64,000 bases of DNA from Demequina soli (GTDB taxonomy: Bacteria; Actinomycetota; Actinomycetes; Actinomycetales; Demequinaceae). Below, in pieces: positions 8,411 to 16,632 of the stretch (the stretch's first letter is position 1; the number at the start of each line of letters is the position of its first letter). Location: positions 186,001-250,000 of the forward strand of contig NZ_BBLZ01000001.1 in NCBI RefSeq assembly GCF_000971195.1. The letters are read 5' to 3'. The notes under the pieces are model-generated. The model did not search any database and was not told where the DNA came from. It was given only the letters and a program-made list of their open reading frames with translations. The translations under genes were made by a program, and so were the position numbers.

Positions 8411-8866
8411 ATGGCTGACATGAACCTCTCGCTGACCGACGTCCTCGACGCCATCGACGGCCCCGACGACGACGCCTTCGCCACCATCATCGCCTCGGCC
8501 CTCGACGTCGACGCGTTCGCGACCTACCTGGCCTTCCAGGAGATCGTCGACAGCTACGACCACGTGGGCGGCCCGTGCGAGCACGCCTTCATGAGCGTCG
8601 ACCCCGCGACCGGCCGCATCGCGGTGGTCGACTGGGCGCTCGACGTCGCGGTCGGCACGCGCGCCGGGCTCGGCGACGCCGAGGGGGCGCGCGTCCTCGC
8701 GCGTCGCTTCCTGTCCCTGCCGGAGTTCGCGGCGCGCGTCGACGCCGAGCTCGAGCGGCTCGCGGCCGCGCTGGTCGCCTCGCACGCGGACGATGCGGCG
8801 GCCGCCGACCAGGCGCGCGTGCTCAAGGCGCACGCACCCGTGCTCGGGCCCGCGCCGCAGCCCTGA
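8411..8866 (+). CDS. CotH-like C-terminal fragment (truncated homologue)
   Basis: 151 residues. '[20 protein letters not shown]' followed by '[17 protein letters not shown]' resembles the last part of CotH-kinase-family proteins, where the next lines of the fold hold a Trp-Asp-x-Asn; here it reads Trp-Ala-Leu-Asp. Family proteins usually have 350 or more residues, so the kinase N-lobe is absent. The start is uncertain (ATG 8411 or 8420; weak ribosome site). It may be a decayed gene or a small stand-alone protein. Confidence 0.5.
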   Translation: MADMNLSLTDVLDAIDGPDDDAFATIIASALDVDAFATYLAFQEIVDSYDHVGGPCEHAFMSVDPATGRIAVVDWALDVAVGTRAGLGDAEGARVLARRFLSLPEFAARVDAELERLAAALVASHADDAAAADQARVLKAHAPVLGPAPQP

Positions 8867-8945
8867 CGCACCCGTCCGCCACCCGACCCACGCATCGTCC
8901 CCCCTGCTAGGTTCGGAAGCACCGGCAGGAAGGCGCGCGCAGACC

Positions 8946-10202
8946 ATGACCGAGACGCAGGCCCCCGCGATCACGATGCCCGAGTACGGCGTCCACTCCG
9001 AGGTGGGGACGCTCGAGAAGGTGCTGGTGTGCGCGCCCGGGCTCGCGCACCACCGGCTCACGCCGTCCAACTGCCATGACCTGCTGTTCGACGACGTCAT
9101 GTGGGTCGAGAACGCGGAGCGCGACCACGCGGAGTTCGTCCAGCTCATGCGCGATCGGGACATCCAGGTGCTCGAGCTGCACACGCTGCTCGCCGAGACC
9201 CTCGCGCTCCCCCACGCCCGTTCGTGGCTCCTCGACCGCAAGATCACCCCGGACGAGGTCGGGCTGGGCCTCGCGACCGACATCCGCCACTACCTCGAGG
9301 AGCTCGACAGCCACGCGCTCGCGCGCCACCTCATCGGAGGCCTCTCGACGCTCGACCTGCCGCGCGACTTCTCCCCTCCCGGCATCCAGCTGGTGCGCGA
9401 GGAGTCCGGCATGCGCGACTACCTGCTGCCGCCGCTGCCCAACACCCTCTTCACGCGCGACACCACCAGCTGGATCTATGGCGGCGTCACCCTCAACCCG
9501 CTGTACTGGTCGGCGCGCCACGCGGAGACGCTCGTGATGAAGGCCGTCTACGCGTTCCACCCCGACTTCGGCGACGCCGTGAACGTGTGGTGGGGCGACC
9601 CGGAGATGGACCACGGGCTCGCGACCCTCGAGGGTGGCGACGTCATGCCGATCGGCAACGGCACGGTGCTGGTCGGCATGTCCGAGCGTTCGAGCCGCCA
9701 GGCGATCACCCAGCTCGCGATGGAGCTGTTCCTCGAGGAGGGCGCGGAGAAGGTGATCGTCGCGAAGCTGCCGCGGCTGCGCTCCGCGATGCACCTCGAC
9801 ACGGTGTTCACGCTCGCGGACCGCGACCTGTGCACGGTCTTCCCGGGGATCATCGACGAGATCGAGACGTTCGTGATCCGCGAGGCCCCCGCCCCGACGA
9901 TGCTCGACGTGCGCCGCGACGAGCGTCCCTTCACGGAGGTGGTCAGCGAGGCCCTCGGCGTGGACCTCCGGGTCATCGCGACGGGCGGCGACCGCTACGC
10001 CTCCGAGCGCCAGCAGTGGGACTCGGGCAACAACCTCCTCGCGCTCGAGCCGGGCGTGGTGGTCGCCTACGACCGCAACACCCACACCAACGACGAGCTG
10101 CGCGCCGCGGGCGTCGAGGTCATCGAGATCGTCGGCGCGGAGCTCGGTCGCGGCCGCGGCGGCGCGCACTGCATGACGCAACCGCTGCTGCGGCAGGCCT
10201 GA
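8946..10202 (+). CDS. arcA: Arginine deiminase
   Basis: Converts L-arginine to citrulline and ammonia, the first step of the arginine deiminase pathway (acid/energy stress), in the cytosol. 418 residues, normal length. Visible active-site elements: '[15 protein letters not shown]', '[13 protein letters not shown]', 'MHLDTVF' and the nucleophile in 'GGAHCMTQP' (Cys409). AGGAAGG lies about 13 bases before the ATG. No arcB or arcC follows, so the rest of the pathway must be elsewhere. Confidence 0.95.
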   Translation: MTETQAPAITMPEYGVHSEVGTLEKVLVCAPGLAHHRLTPSNCHDLLFDDVMWVENAERDHAEFVQLMRDRDIQVLELHTLLAETLALPHARSWLLDRKITPDEVGLGLATDIRHYLEELDSHALARHLIGGLSTLDLPRDFSPPGIQLVREESGMRDYLLPPLPNTLFTRDTTSWIYGGVTLNPLYWSARHAETLVMKAVYAFHPDFGDAVNVWWGDPEMDHGLATLEGGDVMPIGNGTVLVGMSERSSRQAITQLAMELFLEEGAEKVIVAKLPRLRSAMHLDTVFTLADRDLCTVFPGIIDEIETFVIREAPAPTMLDVRRDERPFTEVVSEALGVDLRVIATGGDRYASERQQWDSGNNLLALEPGVVVAYDRNTHTNDELRAAGVEVIEIVGAELGRGRGGAHCMTQPLLRQA

Positions 10203-10210
10203 CGGAACTG

Positions 10211-10289
10211 CCGACGGAGGCGTCGGGGCTCGACCACGCCGTTGTGGCCGCCTCGCGACAAGAAGGTGCGGGCACGCCATTGTGTCCGC
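10211..10289. repeat. Short hairpin and two 17-bp near-identical repeats after arcA
   Basis: CCGACG-GAGG-CGTCGG (10211-10226) is a small hairpin that could end arcA. CACGCCGTTGTGGCCGC (10235) and CACGCCATTGTGTCCGC (10273) differ at two bases and are 38 bases apart. They could be tandem protein-binding sites; no known regulator box was recognised. The rest of the 245-base gap shows only the AT-richer upstream region of the next gene. Confidence 0.45.
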
Positions 10290-10447
10290 ACTCGACGACG
10301 CTAGCGCCCCCGGCGCCTCGGGACGACGACGTTACGGAATAGTTACCATTGGGACCGGTCACAATTGCGATCCGCCACTCACGAGGGACGATGCGCGGGG
10401 CGCGCGGCGCGCCGGGATACAGTCACGAGGGTGAGGGGGTGACGCCC

Positions 10448-12262
10448 ATGACCGGTTCCGCGACGGAGATCGCGAACCCATCCGAGCCCGCGCGCGAGCC
10501 GGATCCCGCGCCCGCGGCGGCGCCGCGCCACCCCCTGCGCGCCCTGCGCGAGCTGCGGGCCCGGCACACCGCATCGTCCCACCGCCCGCCGCGGCTGCTC
10601 GAGCCGACCTTCTCCGGCGTGGGCCTCGTGGCCGGCGCGCTGTTCATCTCGATCTCGCTGGAGCCGTCGCTGCTGCCCCGCATCCCGGTGGTGCAGGGCG
10701 TCGCCTCCGGGGTGTCGTTCATGGTCGGCTACGGCCTGGGCGCGGGCGCGCACGCGGTGTGGAACTACCTCGAGGTGCCCAACCTGCGCGGGCGGGCGCG
10801 CACGGTGGTCGCGTGGCTCGTGCTGGGCGCGATCGGGCTGAGCCTGTCGCTGTCGATCTGGCGCTGGGTGGGCTGGCAGAACGGCATCCGCCAGACCTTC
10901 GGCATGGACGACCTCAACCCCACCGCGTGGCCGATCGTCGCCGGCGTCGCGATCGTGATCGCCAGCGCGCTGCTCGTGGTCTCGCGGGCGCTGCGCGCCG
11001 CGTTCCGCTGGGCGGACCGCCTGGCGGTCCGGTACCTGCCCCACCGCCTCGCGGTCACGCTCGCGACGCTGGCGATGGTGCTGCTCCTGTGGCTGCTGGT
11101 GTCCGGCGTGCTGGTGCGCGGCTTCTTCATCGGCGCGAACGCGGCGTTCTCGGTGCGCGACACGCACGACATCGCCGGCACCGAGGTCACCCACTCGGCG
11201 CTGCGCTCCGGCGGCGACGGCTCGCTGACGCCGTGGGACACGCTGGGCCGCCAGGGCCGCAAGTGGGTGGCGGGAGGGCCCACGGTCGAGGACCTCGACG
11301 CGTACAGCGGCGGGGGCGCGGTCGAGCCGATCCGCGTGTTCGTGGGCCTGCGGTCCGCAGACACCCTCGAGGGCCGCGCGCAGCTGCTGCTGAAGGAGCT
11401 CGAGCGCACGGGCGCTTTCGACCGCAAGGTGCTGGTGCTCGCGACGAGCACCGGCACCGGGCTCGTGGAGACCAACGCGTCGGACTCGCTTGAGTTCCTC
11501 TACAACGGGGACACGGCGATCGCGAGCCTGCAGTACTCGTACCTGCCGAGCTGGCTGTCGCTGCTGGCGGACCAGGAGGCGGTCGCGGATGCCTCGGTCG
11601 AGGTGTTCCGCGTGGTCCACGACTACTGGGCCACCCTGCCCGAGGACGCGCGCCCCCGGCTCTACCTGTACGGCCTGTCGCTGGGCTCCGCGGGAGTCGA
11701 GGCGGTGCTGAGCTCGCCCGACATCCTCAACGAGCCGATCGACGGCGCGCTCATGGCCGGACCCACCTTCGTCAACCTCATGCACAACGAGCTGGAGCGC
11801 GACCGGGACCCGGGCTCGCCCGCGTGGCTGCCGGTGTTCGGGGAGGGCCGCACCGTGCGCTTCACCGGCGAGGCCGACTCGCTCGGCTCCCCGGCGGGCG
11901 AGTGGGGGCCCACCCGCATCGTCTACCTGCAGCACGGGTCGGATCCCGTGGTCTTCTTCTCCCCCGTGACCTTCTACCGCGAGCCGGAGTGGCTCCGGGG
12001 CGACTCGCGCGCGCCGGACGTGTCGCCGCAGATGCGGTGGTTTCCGATCATCACCGGGTGGGAGACCCTGCTCGACATGCCCGCCGCGGGATCCGTCCCC
12101 GACGGCTTCGGGCACATGTACTCGGTCAAGGCGAACCTCCAGGCATGGGTGGGCGTCACCCATCCCGCGGACTGGACCTCGGACGACACGGAGCGGCTGG
12201 GCGACTACCTCGACAAACGCCGGCAGGAGCAGCTGACGCTGCTCGAGCAGCTCGGGCAGTAG
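10448..12262 (+). CDS. Alpha/beta-hydrolase membrane protein (Abhydrolase_9 family)
   Basis: 604 residues. Residues about 50-260 hold five to six membrane segments (Abhydrolase_9_N type). The extracytoplasmic or cytoplasmic C-terminal half is an alpha/beta hydrolase with nucleophile elbow Gly-Leu-Ser-Leu-Gly ('RLYLYGLSLGSAGVEAVL') and acidic/His candidates in 'IVYLQHGSDPVVFFS' and 'GFGHMYS'. The family is actinobacterial and uncharacterised; lipid or envelope ester hydrolysis is only a guess. It starts at the ATG at 10448 after GAGGGGG. Confidence 0.85.
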   Translation: MTGSATEIANPSEPAREPDPAPAAAPRHPLRALRELRARHTASSHRPPRLLEPTFSGVGLVAGALFISISLEPSLLPRIPVVQGVASGVSFMVGYGLGAGAHAVWNYLEVPNLRGRARTVVAWLVLGAIGLSLSLSIWRWVGWQNGIRQTFGMDDLNPTAWPIVAGVAIVIASALLVVSRALRAAFRWADRLAVRYLPHRLAVTLATLAMVLLLWLLVSGVLVRGFFIGANAAFSVRDTHDIAGTEVTHSALRSGGDGSLTPWDTLGRQGRKWVAGGPTVEDLDAYSGGGAVEPIRVFVGLRSADTLEGRAQLLLKELERTGAFDRKVLVLATSTGTGLVETNASDSLEFLYNGDTAIASLQYSYLPSWLSLLADQEAVADASVEVFRVVHDYWATLPEDARPRLYLYGLSLGSAGVEAVLSSPDILNEPIDGALMAGPTFVNLMHNELERDRDPGSPAWLPVFGEGRTVRFTGEADSLGSPAGEWGPTRIVYLQHGSDPVVFFSPVTFYREPEWLRGDSRAPDVSPQMRWFPIITGWETLLDMPAAGSVPDGFGHMYSVKANLQAWVGVTHPADWTSDDTERLGDYLDKRRQEQLTLLEQLGQ

Positions 12263-12266
12263 CCGG

Positions 12267-12316
12267 CCGATGCGCCTCGCGCGACGGTCACGAGGCCGCC
12301 GCGCGAGGCGCATCGG
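12267..12316. terminator. Bidirectional terminator hairpin
   Basis: A 16-bp perfect stem (CCGATGCGCCTCGCGC 12267-12282 with its complement 12301-12316) and an 18-base loop between two convergent genes. The arm contains CGATGCGCC, shared with the dispersed motif. Confidence 0.8.
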
Positions 12317-12324
12317 GAGACGGG

Positions 12325-12903
12325 TCAGCGGGCGACCGCGAAGCCCCCGGTCCACGGCAGCTTCTCGGAGACGGCGAGCGTGAGCTGCGCGAAGCCGATG
12401 GCCTCGAGCTCGTGCGCGCGGGCGAGCGAGCCCGCGTCGATCGCGCCGACGCCGCCGGCCTCGATCGCGGCGATGAGCGCCGACTTCGCGTCGCTCGAGT
12501 CGCCCGCGACGAGGACGGTCGTCGGGGCGTCGCCCACCTTCTTGGACGCGAGGGTCGCCGCGAAGGTCGTGTTGAAGGCCTTGAGCACGCGGGCGTGGGG
12601 GATCTTCACCTGGATCTCGGCGGTGGCCGACGAGCCGGCGGGCACGACGAGCGAGTCGAAGGTCTCGAAGTCGAGCGGGTTGGTGATGTCCACGACGACC
12701 TTGCCATCGAATGCGTCGCCGTACGCCGCGAGGATCGAGTCGACGGCGGGGAACGGGACCGCGAGCACGACCACGTCGCCGGCCAGCGGGGCCTCGCCCA
12801 CCTGGTCCTTCGCGACGTAGGAGACGGAGCTGCCGCCCTCGGCGAGGACGCCGCCGATCGCGTTGGCCATGGTGCCGGTGCCGATGATGGTGAAGGTGGT
12901 CAT
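12325..12903 (-). CDS. NADPH-dependent F420 reductase-like oxidoreductase
   Basis: 192 residues. An N-terminal Rossmann motif 'TFTIIGTGTMANAIGGVLAE' and 'DVVVLAVPFPAVDSIL' match the coenzyme F420:NADP reductase-like family (PF03807); 'VVVDITNPLDF' and 'VLKAFNTTFAA' are further family blocks. Whether it uses F420 cannot be told. It is divergent from a MarR gene across a 105-base region with two palindromes, so it is very likely that regulator's target. Confidence 0.85.
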   Translation of the reverse strand: MTTFTIIGTGTMANAIGGVLAEGGSSVSYVAKDQVGEAPLAGDVVVLAVPFPAVDSILAAYGDAFDGKVVVDITNPLDFETFDSLVVPAGSSATAEIQVKIPHARVLKAFNTTFAATLASKKVGDAPTTVLVAGDSSDAKSALIAAIEAGGVGAIDAGSLARAHELEAIGFAQLTLAVSEKLPWTGGFAVAR

Positions 12904-12940
12904 GTCGATTCCTATTCCCGGGCCGCCTCGCGCCCCGTTG

Positions 12941-12989
12941 GTTGTACCTACAACAACCGACCATAGCGCCTCTTGGTTGTAGATGCAAC
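12941..12989. promoter_or_regulatory. Two MarR-type operator palindromes
   Basis: GTTGTACCTACAAC (12941-12954) and GTTGTAGATGCAAC (12976-12989) share GTTGTA-N2-TRCAAC geometry, centred 35 bases apart in the divergent region between the reductase gene and the MarR gene. The second lies about 20 bases before the marR start. Autoregulation plus control of the reductase is inferred. Confidence 0.75.
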
Positions 12990-13008
12990 TTCTTGGTATG
13001 ATGGTCCC

Positions 13009-13611
13009 ATGACGAGCACAGACACCGCCCTGCGCCACCCCGAGCGCGTCGCGGTCGCGCGCCTCCACGCGCTGCTCGAGCTGCTCCCCGCGGCCCTCGA
13101 CAAGCGCCTCACCGAGGCGCATCTCACGGCCTTCGAGTTCACGCTGCTCGAGGCGCTGTGGGAGGCCGACGCGCACCGCCTCCGCCTCAGCGCCCTCGCG
13201 TCGCGCACGAACGCGACCCTCCCCCGCCTGTCGCGCGTGGTGACGGGCCTCGAGCGCAAGGGCCTCGTGTCGCGCACGCCCTGCGCCGAGGACGGCCGCG
13301 CGTTCAACGCGGTGCTCACCGACGCCGGCGTCGAGGCGTTCCTGGACACGCGCCCGCTGCACGCGGACGCGGTCCGCGAGATGATCCTCGCCGACCTCGA
13401 CGAGGACGAGGTCGACGCCCTCGCCGGCCTCGCGCTCAAGATCCTGGGCCGGCTCGACCCCGACCGCCGGCTCGCGATCACCGCGAGCCTCGCGGACACC
13501 GCCTGCGCGGCGGACCCCGAGGCCGTGACGTGCGACGCCGACCCGGCACCCGCGGAGTGCGCGGCGGACCCGGCGCCCGTCGCCGGCTGCCCCGCCGACC
13601 CGCAGGCCTGA
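13009..13611 (+). CDS. MarR-family regulator with a Cys-repeat tail
   Basis: 200 residues. Residues about 1-160 are a MarR winged helix ('AFEFTLLEALWEADAHRLRL', 'ALASRTNATLPRLSRVVTGL', 'LERKGLVSRTPCAEDGRAFN'). The last ~40 residues are four imperfect 9-10-residue repeats, each starting Cys then x-Ala-Asp-Pro (CAADPEAVT, CDADPAPAE, CAADPAPVAG, CPADPQA). With Cys in the wing region as well, a thiol or metal switch is plausible. It likely represses the divergent reductase gene. Confidence 0.85.
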   Translation: MTSTDTALRHPERVAVARLHALLELLPAALDKRLTEAHLTAFEFTLLEALWEADAHRLRLSALASRTNATLPRLSRVVTGLERKGLVSRTPCAEDGRAFNAVLTDAGVEAFLDTRPLHADAVREMILADLDEDEVDALAGLALKILGRLDPDRRLAITASLADTACAADPEAVTCDADPAPAECAADPAPVAGCPADPQA

Positions 13612-13615
13612 GCCC

Positions 13616-13643
13616 GCGCCGCCACGGCTAGCGGTGGCGGCGC
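13616..13643. terminator. Bidirectional terminator hairpin
   Basis: 10-bp perfect stem (GCGCCGCCAC with GTGGCGGCGC), 8-base loop, between the convergent marR and 47-residue genes; it overlaps the latter's stop codon. Confidence 0.75.
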
Positions 13644-13771
13644 GCCAGCCTCCACATCGTCCACGACGTGCCGACGAAGCGCGTCAGCTGCGCGACCAGG
13701 GAGCGCCGACGCCGCAGCTCGCCCTCGGTGGGCAGCGGCGCGTGAGCGATCCTGTCGTTGGTGGTGTCCAT
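13628..13771 (-). CDS. Small hypothetical protein (47 aa) after the SQR-like gene
   Basis: 47 residues: MDTTNDRIAHAPLPTEGELR, then RRRRSLVAQLTRFVGTSW and a basic end. Amphipathic and strongly basic C-terminal half; no known domain recognised. GGAGGGG stands 5 bases before the ATG, and the ATG is 13 bases after the flavoprotein stop, so it is the second gene of the operon under the 15309 operator. It may be a membrane-associated partner of the flavoprotein. Confidence 0.65.
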   Translation of the reverse strand: MDTTNDRIAHAPLPTEGELRRRRSLVAQLTRFVGTSWTMWRLARRHR

Positions 13772-13784
13772 CACGCCCCTCCGA

Positions 13785-15242
13785 TCACTCCGGGATCCAG
13801 GCCCAGCCCGGACGGCCCTTCGCCTTGTAGATGAACAGGGTGTGGAGCATGCGCTTCACCCAGTGGCCGGACAGCCCGATCTCACCCTTGGTGGCCTTGA
13901 GGTCGCGCCCCGTCTCGGGGTAGCGCTCCCAGTCGGGCACCACGGGGCTCATCGTCATCGCGGCGGCGGTGCCCGAGCGGAAGCCCGTGCCGGCCGAGGC
14001 GACGCAAGCGGCCGCCATCTCCGACATCGACGCCGCATGCGTGGGCACGGACGCGCCCGTGAGGATCATGTCCGCGATCGACTTCGCGACCACCTTGCCC
14101 ATGGTCCCCGACGGCATGCCGGTGCGCGGCGGCGAGGGCGCGACCGCGACCCCGTCGGGCGTGGCCCGCGGCCGCGAGATCTGGTGCGGCGGGGCGAACG
14201 CGATGCCCACCGCGAACACGTTGCGGTACGTCGGGTTCTGGTACGTGCGCGGCCAGTCGCGCGCGCTCCACTCCTCGTACGGCTTGGGCGTGTAGTCCGC
14301 GTCGACCTTGAGGAAGCCCGACGGCGCGAACACCGTGCCCGTGATGTCCTCGCCGGTCCGGTCGAAGGCCTTCCAGTCGTTGCCCTTGAACGGCGGCAGC
14401 AGCATCGCGAAGTCGTACTCGAGGTCGTTGTGCGAGCCGTCGAGCTGGTCGTAGTGGATGACGCCCTCATCGATGGACGTGACCGCCGCGCCCGTGATGG
14501 CGCGCACGCCGCGCTCGCGGAACAGCGACTCGGTCCACAGCTGCGACGTGGTCCGGTATCCGTGCTGCTCGAACTGCATGCCGCCGACGCCGAAGTCGCC
14601 GAGCTCGTTCTCGTTGGTGAGGTAGACGATCTCGGCGTTGTCGCGCACGCCCGCCTCGCGCAGCTCGTGCTCGACGTTGAACGTGTACTCGAAGGCCGCG
14701 CCCTCGCACGTGCACGTGCCGTGCCCGACGCCGATCACCACCGTCCTCCTCTCGGTGCGCAGCGCCGACTTGAGCGCGTCGAGCCGGTGGGCCGCCTCGG
14801 TGGCGTGGTCGGGGGTGCAGACCGACAGGGTGTGGCCGCCGTCCGGGCCGAGGCCCGGCGTCGCGCCGAAGTTGAGCTTCGGGCCGGTCGCGTTGATGAC
14901 GTAGTCGTAGCGCAGCCGCTCGAGCTCGCCGTCGCGTCCGGGAGAGGTGTGCTCGACCTCGACGGCGGGGCGCGCATCGTCCCCATCCCCCTCGGGCCAC
15001 AGCGCGACGGCCTTCGCCTGCACGAAGGTGATGCCCTTCTTCCGGTAGATCGGCGCGAGGTCGAAGACCACGTCCTCGTGCCTCATCCTGCCGACCCCGA
15101 CCCAGATGTTGGACGGGATCCAGTTGTAGGTGGGCTTGGGGTTGACCACCAGCACCTCGTGCTCCGACGGGAGCAGCCTGCGCAGGTAGAGGGCCGCCGT
15201 GTGCCCCGACACCCCGGCACCCAGGACCACCACGCGGGCCAT
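13785..15242 (-). CDS. FAD-dependent oxidoreductase, sulfide:quinone reductase-like
   Basis: 485 residues. N-terminal dinucleotide fold 'RVVVLGAGVSGHTAALYLRR', then the SQR-like block 'YNWIPSNIWVGVGRM' and 'YDYVINATGPKLNFGATPGL'. Cys candidates for sulfur chemistry lie in 'GVGHGTCTCEGAAFEY' and 'MAAACVASAGTG'. The C-terminus is amphipathic, as in membrane-bound SQRs. It probably oxidises sulfide to polysulfide/persulfide and reduces quinone. The operator upstream fits sulfide stress. A class assignment within the SQR/FCSD superfamily is not possible by eye. Confidence 0.78.
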   Translation of the reverse strand: MARVVVLGAGVSGHTAALYLRRLLPSEHEVLVVNPKPTYNWIPSNIWVGVGRMRHEDVVFDLAPIYRKKGITFVQAKAVALWPEGDGDDARPAVEVEHTSPGRDGELERLRYDYVINATGPKLNFGATPGLGPDGGHTLSVCTPDHATEAAHRLDALKSALRTERRTVVIGVGHGTCTCEGAAFEYTFNVEHELREAGVRDNAEIVYLTNENELGDFGVGGMQFEQHGYRTTSQLWTESLFRERGVRAITGAAVTSIDEGVIHYDQLDGSHNDLEYDFAMLLPPFKGNDWKAFDRTGEDITGTVFAPSGFLKVDADYTPKPYEEWSARDWPRTYQNPTYRNVFAVGIAFAPPHQISRPRATPDGVAVAPSPPRTGMPSGTMGKVVAKSIADMILTGASVPTHAASMSEMAAACVASAGTGFRSGTAAAMTMSPVVPDWERYPETGRDLKATKGEIGLSGHWVKRMLHTLFIYKAKGRPGWAWIPE

Positions 15243-15308
15243 GACCGATCACCGTCCTCGCCGACCTGAGACAGGGCCGTCGTCGTTGACGGCCCATCGC
15301 CTCAGAAC

Positions 15309-15326
15309 TATACCCCCGAGGGTATA
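15309..15326 (-). promoter_or_regulatory. CsoR/CstR-like operator upstream of the SQR-like operon
   Basis: TATACCCCCGAGGGTATA, an ATACCC-N4-GGGTAT palindrome 67 bases upstream of the flavoprotein ATG. It is closely related to the palindrome at 7695-7712. No csoR/cstR gene is in the window. Confidence 0.65.
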
Positions 15327-15374
15327 TGTCGCAAGGGACCTTCGTCCCCGCACGCGAGTCGCCCGGACAGCACG

Positions 15375-15405
15375 ACGCGCCGCCGGGAGGGCCCCGGCGG
15401 CGCGT
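15375..15405 (-). terminator. Terminator hairpin after the holin-like gene
   Basis: 13-bp stem (15375-15387 with 15393-15405) and a 5-base loop, 11 bases beyond the stop at 15416. Confidence 0.7.
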
Positions 15406-15415
15406 GCGTGAAAGG

Positions 15416-15805
15416 TCAGTCCTTCTTCTTGTCCGCCGCCTCCTTGAGCAGGAACATCGGCAGGATCCAGGTCGCGAGCGCGGTGATGAGCCACACCAGC
15501 ACGGTCGCGGCGATCCACGTGCCGACGCCGCTGATGGTGAAGTCCGAGACCACGAGCGTCGCGATGAGCAGCGCGACGAACGTCGACACGAGGCCCACGC
15601 CGCCCAGGATCGCGTTCGCGTACTTGGTGGCCATCTTGAAGATCAGCGGCGACAGGATCCACTGCGCCACCGTGTACACGAGCGTCGCGACGATCAACGC
15701 GGTGAACGGCAGGGACATGTTGTCGCTCAGGATCAGCGACGTGATCCACAGGCCCAGGGCCGCGGAACCGAGGAAGATCAGCGTGTGAATCAGGAATCGC
15801 ACCAT
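15416..15805 (-). CDS. Phage-holin-family-4-like membrane protein (first copy)
   Basis: 129 residues, four hydrophobic segments and a Lys-rich C-terminus, as in the actinobacterial 4-TMS holin-like family (PF04020). Conserved blocks 'ILSPLIFKMATKYANAILGG' and 'VGLVSTFVALLIATL'. Despite the name these are widespread chromosomal proteins and lysis is not implied. A paralogue lies directly upstream; the two are in tandem. Confidence 0.82.
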   Translation of the reverse strand: MVRFLIHTLIFLGSAALGLWITSLILSDNMSLPFTALIVATLVYTVAQWILSPLIFKMATKYANAILGGVGLVSTFVALLIATLVVSDFTISGVGTWIAATVLVWLITALATWILPMFLLKEAADKKKD

Positions 15806-15895
15806 GAGGCAGACGCTACTCCCTGAACGTCCGATTCGCGCGGAAATCAGGCATGACGCTGAAATGTCGCGTTCGGGCCCGGACGATGCGCCGGC

Positions 15896-16330
15896 TCAGT
15901 CGCGCTTGTCGGCAGGCTTGTCGACGGCCTTGCCGCCCTTGCCGGGCTCGCCGTCCTTGTCGCCCATCCGCCCGAAGACGCCGGGCAGCACCCACACGCC
16001 GATCGCGGTGATGAGCCACACCAGCAGCGTCCCGCCGGCCCACGCGCCGAAGCCGTGGATGCTCAGGCCGGAGGTGAGCGTCGCGGTGATGAGCAGCGCG
16101 ACGAACGTCGAGATGATGCCGACGCCGCCGACCACCGCACGCGCGCGCTTGTGGATCTGGCGCTCGATGAGCGGGGACAGGAGGCTCTGGGCGAGCGCGA
16201 AGATCACCGTCGCGGTGATGAGGCCGCTGATCTTCAGCTCGAAGTCCGCGCCCAGGATGAGCGAGGTCAGCGCGAGGGCCGCGATCGCGGACGCGAGGAA
16301 CACGGCGGCCTTGAGCAGGAATCTCTCCAT
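15896..16330 (-). CDS. Phage-holin-family-4-like membrane protein (second copy)
   Basis: 144 residues, paralogous to the 129-residue neighbour: 'LLSPLIERQIHKRARAVVGG' and 'VGIISTFVALLITATL' align block by block. Four membrane segments, then a 25-residue Lys/Asp/Gly tail. The pair is 90 bases apart with a GGACGATGCG copy between, so they may be separate transcripts. Confidence 0.82.
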   Translation of the reverse strand: MERFLLKAAVFLASAIAALALTSLILGADFELKISGLITATVIFALAQSLLSPLIERQIHKRARAVVGGVGIISTFVALLITATLTSGLSIHGFGAWAGGTLLVWLITAIGVWVLPGVFGRMGDKDGEPGKGGKAVDKPADKRD

Positions 16331-16354
16331 GAGCCGACGCTACCCCGGCGCGCC

Positions 16355-16498
16355 GACGATGCGCGAGAGGGTTGTGCGGCGCCGCGCCGCGCATCGTCCC
16401 AGGCAATACACCCGGACAGACGACGAGGGCGCCTCCGAAGAGGCGCCCTCGTGGTGCTGTCGACCATGCCTTCCGGCCACCAGGGACTTGCGGCCGGA
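16355..16498. other. Hairpin-rich intergenic region (16331-16632), possible small RNA
   Basis: Three inverted repeats in a row: GACGATGCGCG (16355-16365) with its complement (16388-16398); a 13-bp perfect stem with CGAA loop (16423-16452); and TCCGGCC/GGCCGGA (16472-16498). No convincing protein frame covers the 302-base gap. The 13-bp hairpin looks like a terminator, but no gene runs into it from either side, so a short unannotated transcript is possible. A leader for the antiporter gene is an alternative. Confidence 0.4.
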
Positions 16499-16632
16499 GT
16501 CAAGACGATGCGGTCCTAGGACCTTGTGCCCAGAACGATAGCGCATGCGCCGGCATTCCCGGGACCTTCGCCACGGGCGAAAGAACCCGATTCCGACACA
16601 TCCCGGCAAAACGGGCCGGATAGGGTCGTGCC

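Noticed and set aside
16500-16632. c-di-AMP (ydaO) riboswitch upstream of the cation antiporter
   Set aside because: The gap is too short and I could not find the conserved pseudoknot elements.
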